A stretch of DNA of 8,333 nt from Prevotellaceae bacterium (lineage in GTDB: Bacteria; Bacteroidota; Bacteroidia; Bacteroidales; Bacteroidaceae): positions 1 through 8,333 of the forward strand of contig JABZLB010000052.1 in the NCBI GenBank assembly GCA_015256945.1, written 5' to 3'. The position numbers and the translations under genes were made by a program. Positions 1-6,812 of the stretch are shown one piece after another (position 1 is the stretch's first letter; every line of letters starts with the position of its first letter). The notes under the pieces are model-generated. The model was not told where the DNA came from and searched no databases. It saw nothing but the letters and a program-made list of their open reading frames with translations.

Positions 1-1897
1 GAAAACCACCCAGCATCTGCTCCATTTCCTTCTGCTTAAGAATAAAAAGAATGTTCTTACCGTCGGGTGTGTAATTGACATTTGAACAAATAAACAAGCT
101 GTTGATGACGTTCTCCATCTCATCATTGCTCAGAACCTGACCGTAAGGAATAGCTGCAGCACGCGCCATAGTTAAAGCGATATGATTAAATATGTTCTGG
201 ACAGGTGAGGCTGCGGGGTGGTCTTCGTGGTCGATCATGTCGTGCAAAAGCCCAGGTATGTCAACCCCTTCGAGACCTTCAGGAATAGCATTGATGCTGA
301 AAACATTATCACCAAGAGGTAATAATTCAAAACCCATGGCAGCAAGCTGGTTGCTCACTTTATCGAACAAGACACGTTCACGAGCTGAAAAGTTAATGGT
401 TTCGGGGAAAAGAACCTTCTGCGAGTGCATTTTATGCTGGACAAGCTGCTGCTGGTATTGCTCAAAAAGAATACGAATATGGGCACGGTGCTGGTCGACA
501 ACCATCAATCCTGATTTAACTGCCGTCATGATAAACCGCCCTTTATACTGATAATGGGAGGGCGATTTTTCAGCAATCATGCTGTCGGTCGGCGATGTTC
601 CGGGCTGTTCGGGAAATATCGTCTGGTGCACATCAGGCTGATTTTGCTCCAGATCGGTATAAAGTTCATCCCAATTGTCTGTAACTTTAGAACGGTATAC
701 AGCTCCGGTGTCGTGCCCTACGCGGCTTGGTTTAACCTGAGAAACCGAAGAAGGCGTAAAGGTATTGCCTGATGAAAGATGGCTTTCGTCGGTAAAAGGA
801 TTATACTGCGGGTTATAATCAACTTCGGGTGCAGCACTGTTCCCCTGCGAATTGAACACAGGAATATCGGGTTTTCCCTCAACATCGAAATCGATAGTTG
901 AAACATCATTGAACGCCCCCACTGCATCTTTTACGGCTGCCATGAGTATTTGCCAGATGGCTTGCTCGTTTTCAAACTTAATTTCGGTTTTTGTAGGATG
1001 AATATTTACATCAATGTCTTCGGGCTGTACTGTGAAATAAATAAAATAAGGAACCTGTTCGCCTTGTGGCAAAAGCCTGTCGAAGGCCGATAAAACAGCT
1101 TTGCTAAAATAAGGATGACGCATATAACGTCCGTTGACAAAGAAATACTGTTTTGCCCCTTTCTTCCGTGCAGATTCAGGTTTTCCCACAAAACCACTGA
1201 TTCCACAGACTGAAGTATTGACTTTTACGGGAAGAAGGTCCTGATTGATACGCTTTCCAAAAATGTCGACAATACGCTGGCGAAGCGACATTGCGCGCAG
1301 GTTATACATTTCAGAACCATTGCTATGAAATGTAAAAGCGATGTTAGGATAAACCAATGCAATACGTTCAAAAGCAGTGATGATATTGTTAAGTTCGGTA
1401 GTGTTCGACTTCAGGAACTTGCGTCGTGCAGGTACATTATAGAAAAGATTTTCGACCAAGAAGTTCGATCCTTCAGGACAAGCACACGGTTCCTGCGACA
1501 CATAGCTCGAGCCGGCAATGACAAGATGCGTCCCTAACTCTTCATTGTGCAGTCGTGTTTTTAGTTCAACTTGAGCGACGGCAGCAATAGATGCCAATGC
1601 CTCGCCACGAAAACCCATGGTATGTAGAGAGAAAAGATCGTCGGCCTGACGTATTTTTGACGTTGCATGCCGCTCAAAGGACAGTCGTGCATCGGTATCA
1701 GACATACCCTTACCGTTGTCGATAACCTGTATTGACGTGCGTCCTGCATCAACAACAGATACATCAATACGCGTGGCACCAGCATCAATGGCGTTCTCTA
1801 CAAGCTCTTTAATAACCGAAGCAGGCCGTTGAATTACCTCGCCTGCAGCAATTTGATTGGCAACCGAATCGGGTAAAAGCTGAATAATATCACTCAT
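1..1897 (-). CDS. mutL: DNA mismatch repair protein MutL (3' end cut by window edge)
   Basis: MutL is the ATP-driven matchmaker of mismatch repair, linking MutS at a mismatch to downstream strand removal. The frame is open from the ATG at 1897-1895 to the left edge, giving 632 residues. E. coli MutL has 615, so probably only a few codons are missing. The N-terminal GHKL ATPase is intact: ELVENAIDAGA at 31-41 with the expected catalytic Glu31 and Asn35, DNGKGM at 60-65, ATSKI at 78-82 and GFRGEAL at 95-101. A transducer domain runs to about 330, with the typical DVNIHPTKTEIKF segment at 296-308. A polar linker covers about 335-445, and the C-terminal dimerisation domain starts near 450. The clamp-binding type motif QKVLFP is at 493-498. 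The endonuclease motif is degraded (DQHRAHIRILFE, 468-479), and the usual C-terminal Cys/His motifs are absent. The ATG overlaps the upstream stop as ATGA, implying translational coupling. Identification is secure; the exact C-terminus is not visible. Confidence 0.97.
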   Translation of the reverse strand, partial: MSDIIQLLPDSVANQIAAGEVIQRPASVIKELVENAIDAGATRIDVSVVDAGRTSIQVIDNGKGMSDTDARLSFERHATSKIRQADDLFSLHTMGFRGEALASIAAVAQVELKTRLHNEELGTHLVIAGSSYVSQEPCACPEGSNFLVENLFYNVPARRKFLKSNTTELNNIITAFERIALVYPNIAFTFHSNGSEMYNLRAMSLRQRIVDIFGKRINQDLLPVKVNTSVCGISGFVGKPESARKKGAKQYFFVNGRYMRHPYFSKAVLSAFDRLLPQGEQVPYFIYFTVQPEDIDVNIHPTKTEIKFENEQAIWQILMAAVKDAVGAFNDVSTIDFDVEGKPDIPVFNSQGNSAAPEVDYNPQYNPFTDESHLSSGNTFTPSSVSQVKPSRVGHDTGAVYRSKVTDNWDELYTDLEQNQPDVHQTIFPEQPGTSPTDSMIAEKSPSHYQYKGRFIMTAVKSGLMVVDQHRAHIRILFEQYQQQLVQHKMHSQKVLFPETINFSARERVLFDKVSNQLAAMGFELLPLGDNVFSINAIPEGLEGVDIPGLLHDMIDHEDHPAASPVQNIFNHIALTMARAAAIPYGQVLSNDEMENVINSLFICSNVNYTPDGKNILFILKQKEMEQMLGGF

Positions 1898-2166
1898 AAA
1901 ATCAACAACAAAAATGCAGATGAAAGAAGTATCAATAAGGCCGATACTATTATAAGAAAGGTATGCCGAAGCTTTGATTGCCTCAAAGCAGGTTTCAAAG
2001 CACGATGAATATGCAGGCGTACAGCAGAATCAGACAACGTAGAGGGTTCAGAAGAAGCCCGTCTGGCATGTTCTTCGAGAAGCTTTAATCGCTCTTTGCC
2101 CTCGTCAACATAAATCATTTCGTGATGAAAACGACGGGGTTTACGCGTTTGAAAGAGGATATTCAT
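1894..2166 (-). CDS. Small tail-anchored membrane protein, function unknown
   Basis: This is a 90-residue protein whose family I cannot name. The N-terminal half is strongly basic and polar: TRKPRRFHH at 7-15, then a charged, probably helical stretch with ERLKLLEEHARR at 25-36. A Ser-rich spacer follows (38-47). The last 20-24 residues (about 67-90) are a single very hydrophobic segment ending at the C-terminus, preceded by basic residues (RQSKLRH, 62-68). This suggests a tail anchor in the inner membrane with the basic part in the cytoplasm. There is no signal peptide. It is judged real, not spurious, because its ATG shares one base with the stop of the OstA-like gene (TAATG, 2168-2164) and its TGA overlaps the mutL start (ATGA, 1897-1894). 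Nothing in the sequence points to an enzymatic activity. A role linked to envelope biogenesis is only a guess from position. Confidence 0.82.
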   Translation of the reverse strand: MNILFQTRKPRRFHHEMIYVDEGKERLKLLEEHARRASSEPSTLSDSAVRLHIHRALKPALRQSKLRHTFLIIVSALLILLSSAFLLLIL

Positions 2167-3866
2167 TACCGATTACCAATTGTTTGCAGCGGCGCTGCAT
2201 GGCGCGTTACCTTCTTTATTTCTGTACCCGAAGCTTTTCCCCGCCAGTTAAACACATCATTCTTGTCGACCGGTCGAATATAATCAAACCATGCAAATAC
2301 ATCCAGACGAAGTTTTTCGGGAGGGATCTGTGTCATCGGATACAGTGTTCCCTGTGCTTTCGGCATCCATATTCGTTGTAACTGTCGGTTAGGCGCGATG
2401 TACATTCGCATCGTATCGGTTTCGGTATAATTGAGTCCTATCAATGTAGTATCCTTGTCATCGACAGGAAAGTAAATAGCCCGCACGTTACTTACAGCAT
2501 CAGTCTGCCGCACATTGCCATCTTTGAAATAAGCAAAGATATTCTTTGACGAAAGCTGGTTATAATGAATTGTATCAGGCATCATTTCAATTGACAAAGC
2601 CTGTCCCAATACCTGCGCTTCACGAATAGTAGAATCAGCCATAAAAATTTTTATCACTTCACCTGTAAGCTGTCGCTTACCATTCCAAACAATAGGATCA
2701 TGATATAATGTAAGACAAGAATCTTTGGAATTAAATACCATCGAATCGCACACAGCCTGCACATCATTACGAAAAGCCCGTACCTTATGATAGCAGTAGA
2801 CCTTGCGGTACACATCCTTTGTATTGATGTTAAATGTTTCTATTCGCATGGTATCGGCGTGCATAAAAAGCGTGTCTTTCTGTGAATAGTCGGCAGCAAG
2901 AGCATGTCGGGTAGCATAGCCACGGCCTGTTTTTTCATTATAAACAACTTCTCCACAAGTCAGACGATTCTTGTTTTTCCTATCAATATATATTACATTT
3001 CCATATCCCTTGTTATGTCCTGTCTTGCTGTCATAGAAGAGAGTATCGCCCGTAATGGTTTTATCTCTATCCACAATGGTTGACCGTCCAAAAAGTTGAG
3101 CATGATCGGTATGCGTGTTGAAATAAGCATTAGTGGTAGTTATCCTCCCATTCTTGTTGGTTATAACAGAAGGTGTAGCACGACCACGGCCTCTGTCGGG
3201 TGTATACATTCCCACAACGTGCGCCAAAGACTTGCGTGTATCATAATACAGTGTATCAGTAGATACTCTGTTTTTGGGTGTTTGTAGCTGCACATCATAA
3301 TAGAAAACAGCCTGTTTGGTTTCAGTATTGTACTCTCCCCAGTCGGAACTTAACTTGCTTGTACCATCTACAAGGCGTCCCCCACGAAAAAAATAAGCAT
3401 TGTTATACAAGCGGTCGTAGTTAAGACTATCGGTATAAAGAACCTGCTTACGATGACGAAGAACAACACTTTTACGTGCTTCCATCATCTGTCCTTGCCC
3501 GTCATACCAGGCGTTATCACAAGTCAATGACAGCGTATCACCTTGATTGAAACGCACATGACCAAAAGCCCTTACCGAGTTAGAAGCCTGAAAGAAGTAG
3601 GCACTGTCGCAAGAGAGCGTGGCTCCCTTATGGCTAAATCTAACCTTACCCTTGGCAATCTGTGCCTCCGGGTTCGGTCCGTACATATCATATTTCAGTA
3701 TATCGGCATGGATAAGGTAAACCCTTTCATCGACTTTTGGGCGTACGCTGCGTCGTGAAGGGGCAGCAAAAGCTTCGAGAAGTCCAAGGACAAAGAAGCA
3801 TAGAGCTATTATGAATATAACTCTATGCCTAAAGTTTATTATTTTAAAGTAATACCAATTGGTCAT
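2166..3866 (-). CDS. OstA/LptA-like periplasmic protein (LPS-transport type)
   Basis: This 566-residue protein carries a hydrophobic N-terminal segment (about 14-35) ending in an AFA-A site, consistent with a cleaved signal peptide or N-terminal anchor, so it should act in the periplasm. From about residue 50 to 425 it is built of roughly eleven units of 25-35 residues with a recurring pattern: a D-S/T-L/A step, then an aromatic-D/N turn, then G-x-V-x-hydrophobic. Examples are DTLFYDSKTGHNKGYGNV (274-291) and CDSAYFFQASNSVRAFGHV (86-104). This is the beta-hairpin pattern of the OstA/LptA fold, which carries lipopolysaccharide across the periplasm in the Lpt pathway. It is much longer than E. 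coli LptA (about 185 residues) and shows no LptD-type barrel, so I give no gene symbol. A W/P-rich tail (about 490-545) is probably a separate region. Its ATG overlaps the SurA-like stop (ATGA, 3866-3863). The family call is confident; its exact role in Bacteroidota LPS export is inferred. Confidence 0.88.
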   Translation of the reverse strand: MTNWYYFKIINFRHRVIFIIALCFFVLGLLEAFAAPSRRSVRPKVDERVYLIHADILKYDMYGPNPEAQIAKGKVRFSHKGATLSCDSAYFFQASNSVRAFGHVRFNQGDTLSLTCDNAWYDGQGQMMEARKSVVLRHRKQVLYTDSLNYDRLYNNAYFFRGGRLVDGTSKLSSDWGEYNTETKQAVFYYDVQLQTPKNRVSTDTLYYDTRKSLAHVVGMYTPDRGRGRATPSVITNKNGRITTTNAYFNTHTDHAQLFGRSTIVDRDKTITGDTLFYDSKTGHNKGYGNVIYIDRKNKNRLTCGEVVYNEKTGRGYATRHALAADYSQKDTLFMHADTMRIETFNINTKDVYRKVYCYHKVRAFRNDVQAVCDSMVFNSKDSCLTLYHDPIVWNGKRQLTGEVIKIFMADSTIREAQVLGQALSIEMMPDTIHYNQLSSKNIFAYFKDGNVRQTDAVSNVRAIYFPVDDKDTTLIGLNYTETDTMRMYIAPNRQLQRIWMPKAQGTLYPMTQIPPEKLRLDVFAWFDYIRPVDKNDVFNWRGKASGTEIKKVTRHAAPLQTIGNR

Positions 3867-5311
3867 TTAACCCAACCTTGATATTGGAAATTACAATTTT
3901 TATATCGGTCACTCATACGTACATAGGTGTGCTTTATTTTATCAGCTACCCAAGCATTAATCGTCTTTTCACGCTCTTTATTAAGAACCACATCTTTCAT
4001 TACCTGGAAGTCTTCTGAGATTGTAGCCTTATGTCCTTCCGTACGACTCTTCAATCTAACAATGGCAACAACCGTTTTTCCTTTATTATTTATCATTTGG
4101 AAAGGTGCTGACAATTCACCAACCTTCATCGTATCAACCACCCGGGCAACTTCAGACGGGAGTTCTTTCATCTTGAAACGGGAAGTCATGCCATCTGCTG
4201 TTGAGTTAGACATCAATCCTTGATTGTTTTTTGTATCTTTATCATCAGAGATAAAAGCAACGGCCTGTTCAAAAGTAAATTTAGCATTATGAATGTCAGT
4301 AGCTATCGAATCTAAACGATGAATCGCAGCATCCACCTCTTCGGCAGATACTTTTGGCTTTAAAAGGATGTGGCGACAATTTATTTTGTCTCCACGTTTA
4401 TCAATCAGCTGGATGATATGATAGCCAAAATCAGATTCAACTATCTTTGAAACCTTTTTAGGATCAGTAAGATTAAAAGCAACACTTGCAAATGCCGGGT
4501 CTAACAATCCCCTTCCCATGTAACCTAATTCTCCTCCCTGACGTGCCGATTCTGTATCTTCTGAATAAAGACGGGCTAAGGTAGCAAACGTTGTTTCTCC
4601 AGAGTTTATACGCTGAGTAAAGTTACGTAACTGATCTTTTATACGAGTAATCTCGGCCTGCTTAACCTTTGGCGTTATAGCTAATATCTGAACTTCAACC
4701 TCTGTTGGTACGAAAGGAATGCTGTCTTCAGGAATATTCCTGAAGTAAGCCCTTACATCTGCTGGCGATACTTTTACGTTTTCAACAATCTTTTGCTTCA
4801 TTTTTTGAATGAGCTGCTGATTTTTAAACTCATCATGAAGCTGCTCACGCATATCGTTTATGCTTTGTTTTCTATACTCTTCCAGCTTTTCTTGTGAGCC
4901 GGCAGCTTCAATCCAACGATTAATTTGCTGATTAACACCTGCAACAATATCGGCTTCAGGAACATCAACAGAGTCAATTTGGGCTTGGTGTAAAAACAGC
5001 TTTTGCACGGCAAGCTGCTCAGGAATAGTACAATCTGGGTCGGAACCAAAACTAATTCCTTCAGCTAAGCCCTGCATACGCATAGCTTCTACATCTGATT
5101 TTAAGATAGGTTCATCACCTACTACCCATATAACTTCATCAATAACGCTGTTTTCCGGAACAGACTGTTCTTGTTGATTTATTGAATCTATACGGACAGT
5201 ATCTGTAAGTTTTCTGTTCGAGAAATTCAATAATTTTTCCTCTCCTGCAACGGCAGTAGCTGCAACAAGACATACAACGGCAACAGATATTATCGATTGT
5301 TTAATTTCCAT
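3863..5311 (-). CDS. surA: SurA-like periplasmic chaperone / peptidyl-prolyl isomerase with two parvulin domains
   Basis: The 482-residue protein starts with a signal peptide (1-22, AVA-G cleavage site). After a polar stretch comes a SurA-type N-terminal region (about 56-200), beginning with the hallmark VIDEVIWVVGDEPILKSDVE (57-76). Two parvulin (PpiC-type) domains follow at about 203-306 and 310-421, then a C-terminal helix (about 428-465) that in SurA packs onto the N-terminal domain. SurA family proteins escort unfolded outer-membrane proteins across the periplasm. Domain 1 keeps the YSED...GGELGYM core (249-264) and FGYHI (295-299), but has Gln208 where parvulins usually have His. Domain 2 keeps CRHIL (312-316) but lacks the later His. 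Isomerase activity may therefore be weak or absent, while chaperone function would not need it. The gene lies 14 bp downstream of another parvulin gene and overlaps the OstA-like gene as ATGA. The symbol is by family and architecture; it is not proven orthologous to E. coli surA. Confidence 0.9.
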   Translation of the reverse strand: MEIKQSIISVAVVCLVAATAVAGEEKLLNFSNRKLTDTVRIDSINQQEQSVPENSVIDEVIWVVGDEPILKSDVEAMRMQGLAEGISFGSDPDCTIPEQLAVQKLFLHQAQIDSVDVPEADIVAGVNQQINRWIEAAGSQEKLEEYRKQSINDMREQLHDEFKNQQLIQKMKQKIVENVKVSPADVRAYFRNIPEDSIPFVPTEVEVQILAITPKVKQAEITRIKDQLRNFTQRINSGETTFATLARLYSEDTESARQGGELGYMGRGLLDPAFASVAFNLTDPKKVSKIVESDFGYHIIQLIDKRGDKINCRHILLKPKVSAEEVDAAIHRLDSIATDIHNAKFTFEQAVAFISDDKDTKNNQGLMSNSTADGMTSRFKMKELPSEVARVVDTMKVGELSAPFQMINNKGKTVVAIVRLKSRTEGHKATISEDFQVMKDVVLNKEREKTINAWVADKIKHTYVRMSDRYKNCNFQYQGWVK

Positions 5312-5325
5312 GTTTATTTTTTTAT
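5312..5325 (-). promoter_or_regulatory. A-rich translation leader without Shine-Dalgarno
   Basis: The whole gap between the upstream stop and the SurA-like ATG reads ATAAAAAAATAAAC on the coding strand. There is no purine-rich AGGAGG-like site. A-rich, SD-less leaders are typical of Bacteroidota translation starts, and this supports the chosen ATG at 5311. No promoter or terminator fits in this space, so the two parvulin genes should be co-transcribed. Confidence 0.5.
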
Positions 5326-6753
5326 TTAGTGGTTGTTCACTGTCTGAAGAACTTTCTCATAAACCTTTATGCGATAACGTTGACGCAAAGCGTTAACCCA
5401 TTGCTTCTCTAACGCCTCCTGATAATCGGAAATAACCTGCTGGCGCACATCATCAACATTTTCAGGAGCGTAAAGTTTCTTTCCATAGACAGCCATATAA
5501 GGATAGTCTTTTAAAGAAGTAATTACCGTATCCTTTCTAAAAATTTCTTTATCAACAATAGCATTATCCCCTTGTTTAAAGATTCCTTCTTCTACACGAA
5601 TACGTAAAATAGAATCTGAATTAAAGGTAGAACGTAAGATATTTGCCCATTGATCAAAAGGCTTATTCTTAATTGCTTTCTTTACGTTTTCAATATCTTG
5701 GGCATAACGAGTATAATATGCAATACCTTTAAACCGAGGTTCTCTCCATTTATAACCTTTTCTGTGATACTTAAAGTATCTCTCCTGAGCGTTAGAATCA
5801 CGTTGGGCTTTTTCCCACACATGACGATTACTGATTTCAAACACAAGTAAACCATCATGATATTCCTGAATAAGATATTTTAAGTTCGGGTCTTTAGCTT
5901 CTAATTCTGACCGCATACTATCCACGACCTTATCCTTTGTTGTATGCTGCGACTTAGCAAGAGAATCTATTTTGGTATCAATAATATGGTCGCGGAGTCC
6001 ACGTTGATTAATATAATTTATAATAGTAGGACGCTGACTTGCATAACTGTAAAAGTTCTGGTGGCCCTTTTTTAAAATAATGTGCCAGCCTGCACTTGTC
6101 TTAAACGGCTTACTGATTTCATTATCTTTTAAAGCCCACGCCACATCTTCAAACTCCTTTAAAGTCTGTCCTTTCACTATCCAGGATAAATCACCTCCAT
6201 TTTGTGCAGAACCCGGGTCTTCTGAAAAGTTTTTTGCTACCTTGCCAAAATCTACACCTTTCCTTAACTCCATATAAATGGAATCTATTTTCGCCTTGGC
6301 AGATAATTGCCTTAAAGAGTCAGCGTGTGGGGGAACAAGAATAAGGATATGTGCAACCTTAACCATTCCCCCATTATTATCAATCTGTTGTTGAGTCTGC
6401 CTATAAAGTTTTTTAGCCTCCAATTCAATGTCAGAGTCTGAAATAAAGGCAGGACGCACTTGTTGATCACGATAAATTGCAAACTCTTTTTGAAACGATT
6501 TCATCGTATCAAGTTTCGCATCTTTCGCTGATTCAACTTTTAATTTATAGGCTATAAAAAGAGGAATGTAATCATCAACACTCTTTTTATCAATAACGCC
6601 TTCTGTATTATTTTTGTTGTATGAATACTCAAACTCTGAACGTGTCACAGGCTTCCGGTTAATCATCATAACAACAGGGTCTGAGGAATGTGCAAACGAC
6701 ACAAGACCACAGAGAAATATAATACCTGCCAATAATCTTGTTTTCATTTGCAT
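5326..6753 (-). CDS. Secreted peptidyl-prolyl cis-trans isomerase, PpiC/parvulin type
   Basis: This is a 475-residue exported foldase that accelerates proline isomerisation in periplasmic or outer-membrane clients. A signal peptide occupies about 1-23. The Cys at 15 is not in a lipobox, because the residue before it is Leu. An N-terminal helical chaperone-like part (about 25-128) includes a SurA-like opening (VMMINRKPVTRSEFEY, 28-43). One parvulin domain follows at about 131-229, with VAHILI (133-138), FSEDPGSAQNGGDLSW (176-191) and GWHII (222-226). Both conserved histidines (135 and 224) are present, so this is the more likely catalytic isomerase of the pair. The C-terminal half (230-475) is mixed helical and I cannot assign a domain. 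A second in-frame ATG two codons in (M3) is an equally possible start. The gene follows a 59-bp gap that holds a promoter-like pair of boxes, and it is probably the first gene of the operon running to mutL. Confidence 0.9.
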   Translation of the reverse strand: MQMKTRLLAGIIFLCGLVSFAHSSDPVVMMINRKPVTRSEFEYSYNKNNTEGVIDKKSVDDYIPLFIAYKLKVESAKDAKLDTMKSFQKEFAIYRDQQVRPAFISDSDIELEAKKLYRQTQQQIDNNGGMVKVAHILILVPPHADSLRQLSAKAKIDSIYMELRKGVDFGKVAKNFSEDPGSAQNGGDLSWIVKGQTLKEFEDVAWALKDNEISKPFKTSAGWHIILKKGHQNFYSYASQRPTIINYINQRGLRDHIIDTKIDSLAKSQHTTKDKVVDSMRSELEAKDPNLKYLIQEYHDGLLVFEISNRHVWEKAQRDSNAQERYFKYHRKGYKWREPRFKGIAYYTRYAQDIENVKKAIKNKPFDQWANILRSTFNSDSILRIRVEEGIFKQGDNAIVDKEIFRKDTVITSLKDYPYMAVYGKKLYAPENVDDVRQQVISDYQEALEKQWVNALRQRYRIKVYEKVLQTVNNH

Positions 6754-6764
6754 AACCTATAAAG

Positions 6765-6801
6765 TCTGTAAAACATTCAAACCTACAACACTACTTACAG
6801 A
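6765..6801 (-). repeat. Inverted repeat TCTGTAA-N23-TTACAGA around the internal promoter
   Basis: On the coding strand, TCTGTAA (6801-6795) and its exact reverse complement TTACAGA (6771-6765) are 23 bases apart. The -7 box and the predicted start point lie between them. There is no T-tract after it and the stem is AT-rich with a long loop, so a rho-independent terminator is unlikely. It may be a split operator or chance, since a 7-base match in an AT-rich gap is weak evidence. Confidence 0.3.
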
Positions 6802-6808
6802 AAACAAT
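6778..6808 (-). promoter_or_regulatory. Candidate Bacteroidota-type promoter for the parvulin-ostA-mutL operon
   Basis: On the coding strand the gap after guaB contains TAGGTTTG (6785-6778), an exact match to the Bacteroidota -7 consensus TAnnTTTG. ATTG (6808-6805) lies 19 bases upstream, matching three of four bases of the TTTG -33 element at the expected spacing. Transcription would start near 6774, giving a leader of about 20 bases before the ATG at 6753. This makes the downstream genes at least partly independent of guaB. No start-site data can be inferred beyond the motif match. Confidence 0.65.
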
Positions 6809-6812
6809 TACT

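Noticed and set aside
192..772. Plus-strand frames of 119 and 72 codons (192-551, 554-772)
   Set aside because: They lie antisense to intact mutL coding sequence and show Cys/Trp/Ser-rich, low-logic composition with no recognisable domain.
718..1788. Three short minus-strand frames (718-927, 1006-1206, 1561-1788) that could suggest a broken mutL or several small genes
   Set aside because: All three are in one other frame. The real mutL frame reads through without a stop or frameshift from 1897 to the window edge and contains the MutL motifs in order.
3927..4223. 98-codon plus-strand frame
   Set aside because: It is antisense to the SurA-like gene, where the minus-strand protein is clearly conserved. 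It has no domain and no promoter.
6682..6753. Possible lipoprotein signal (Cys15) in the first parvulin
   Set aside because: The residue before Cys is Leu, which does not fit a lipobox. A standard cleaved signal peptide ending near residue 23 fits better.
6754..6812. Intrinsic terminator after guaB
   Set aside because: The only inverted repeat is AT-rich, has a 23-base loop and is not followed by a T-tract; it surrounds a promoter box instead.
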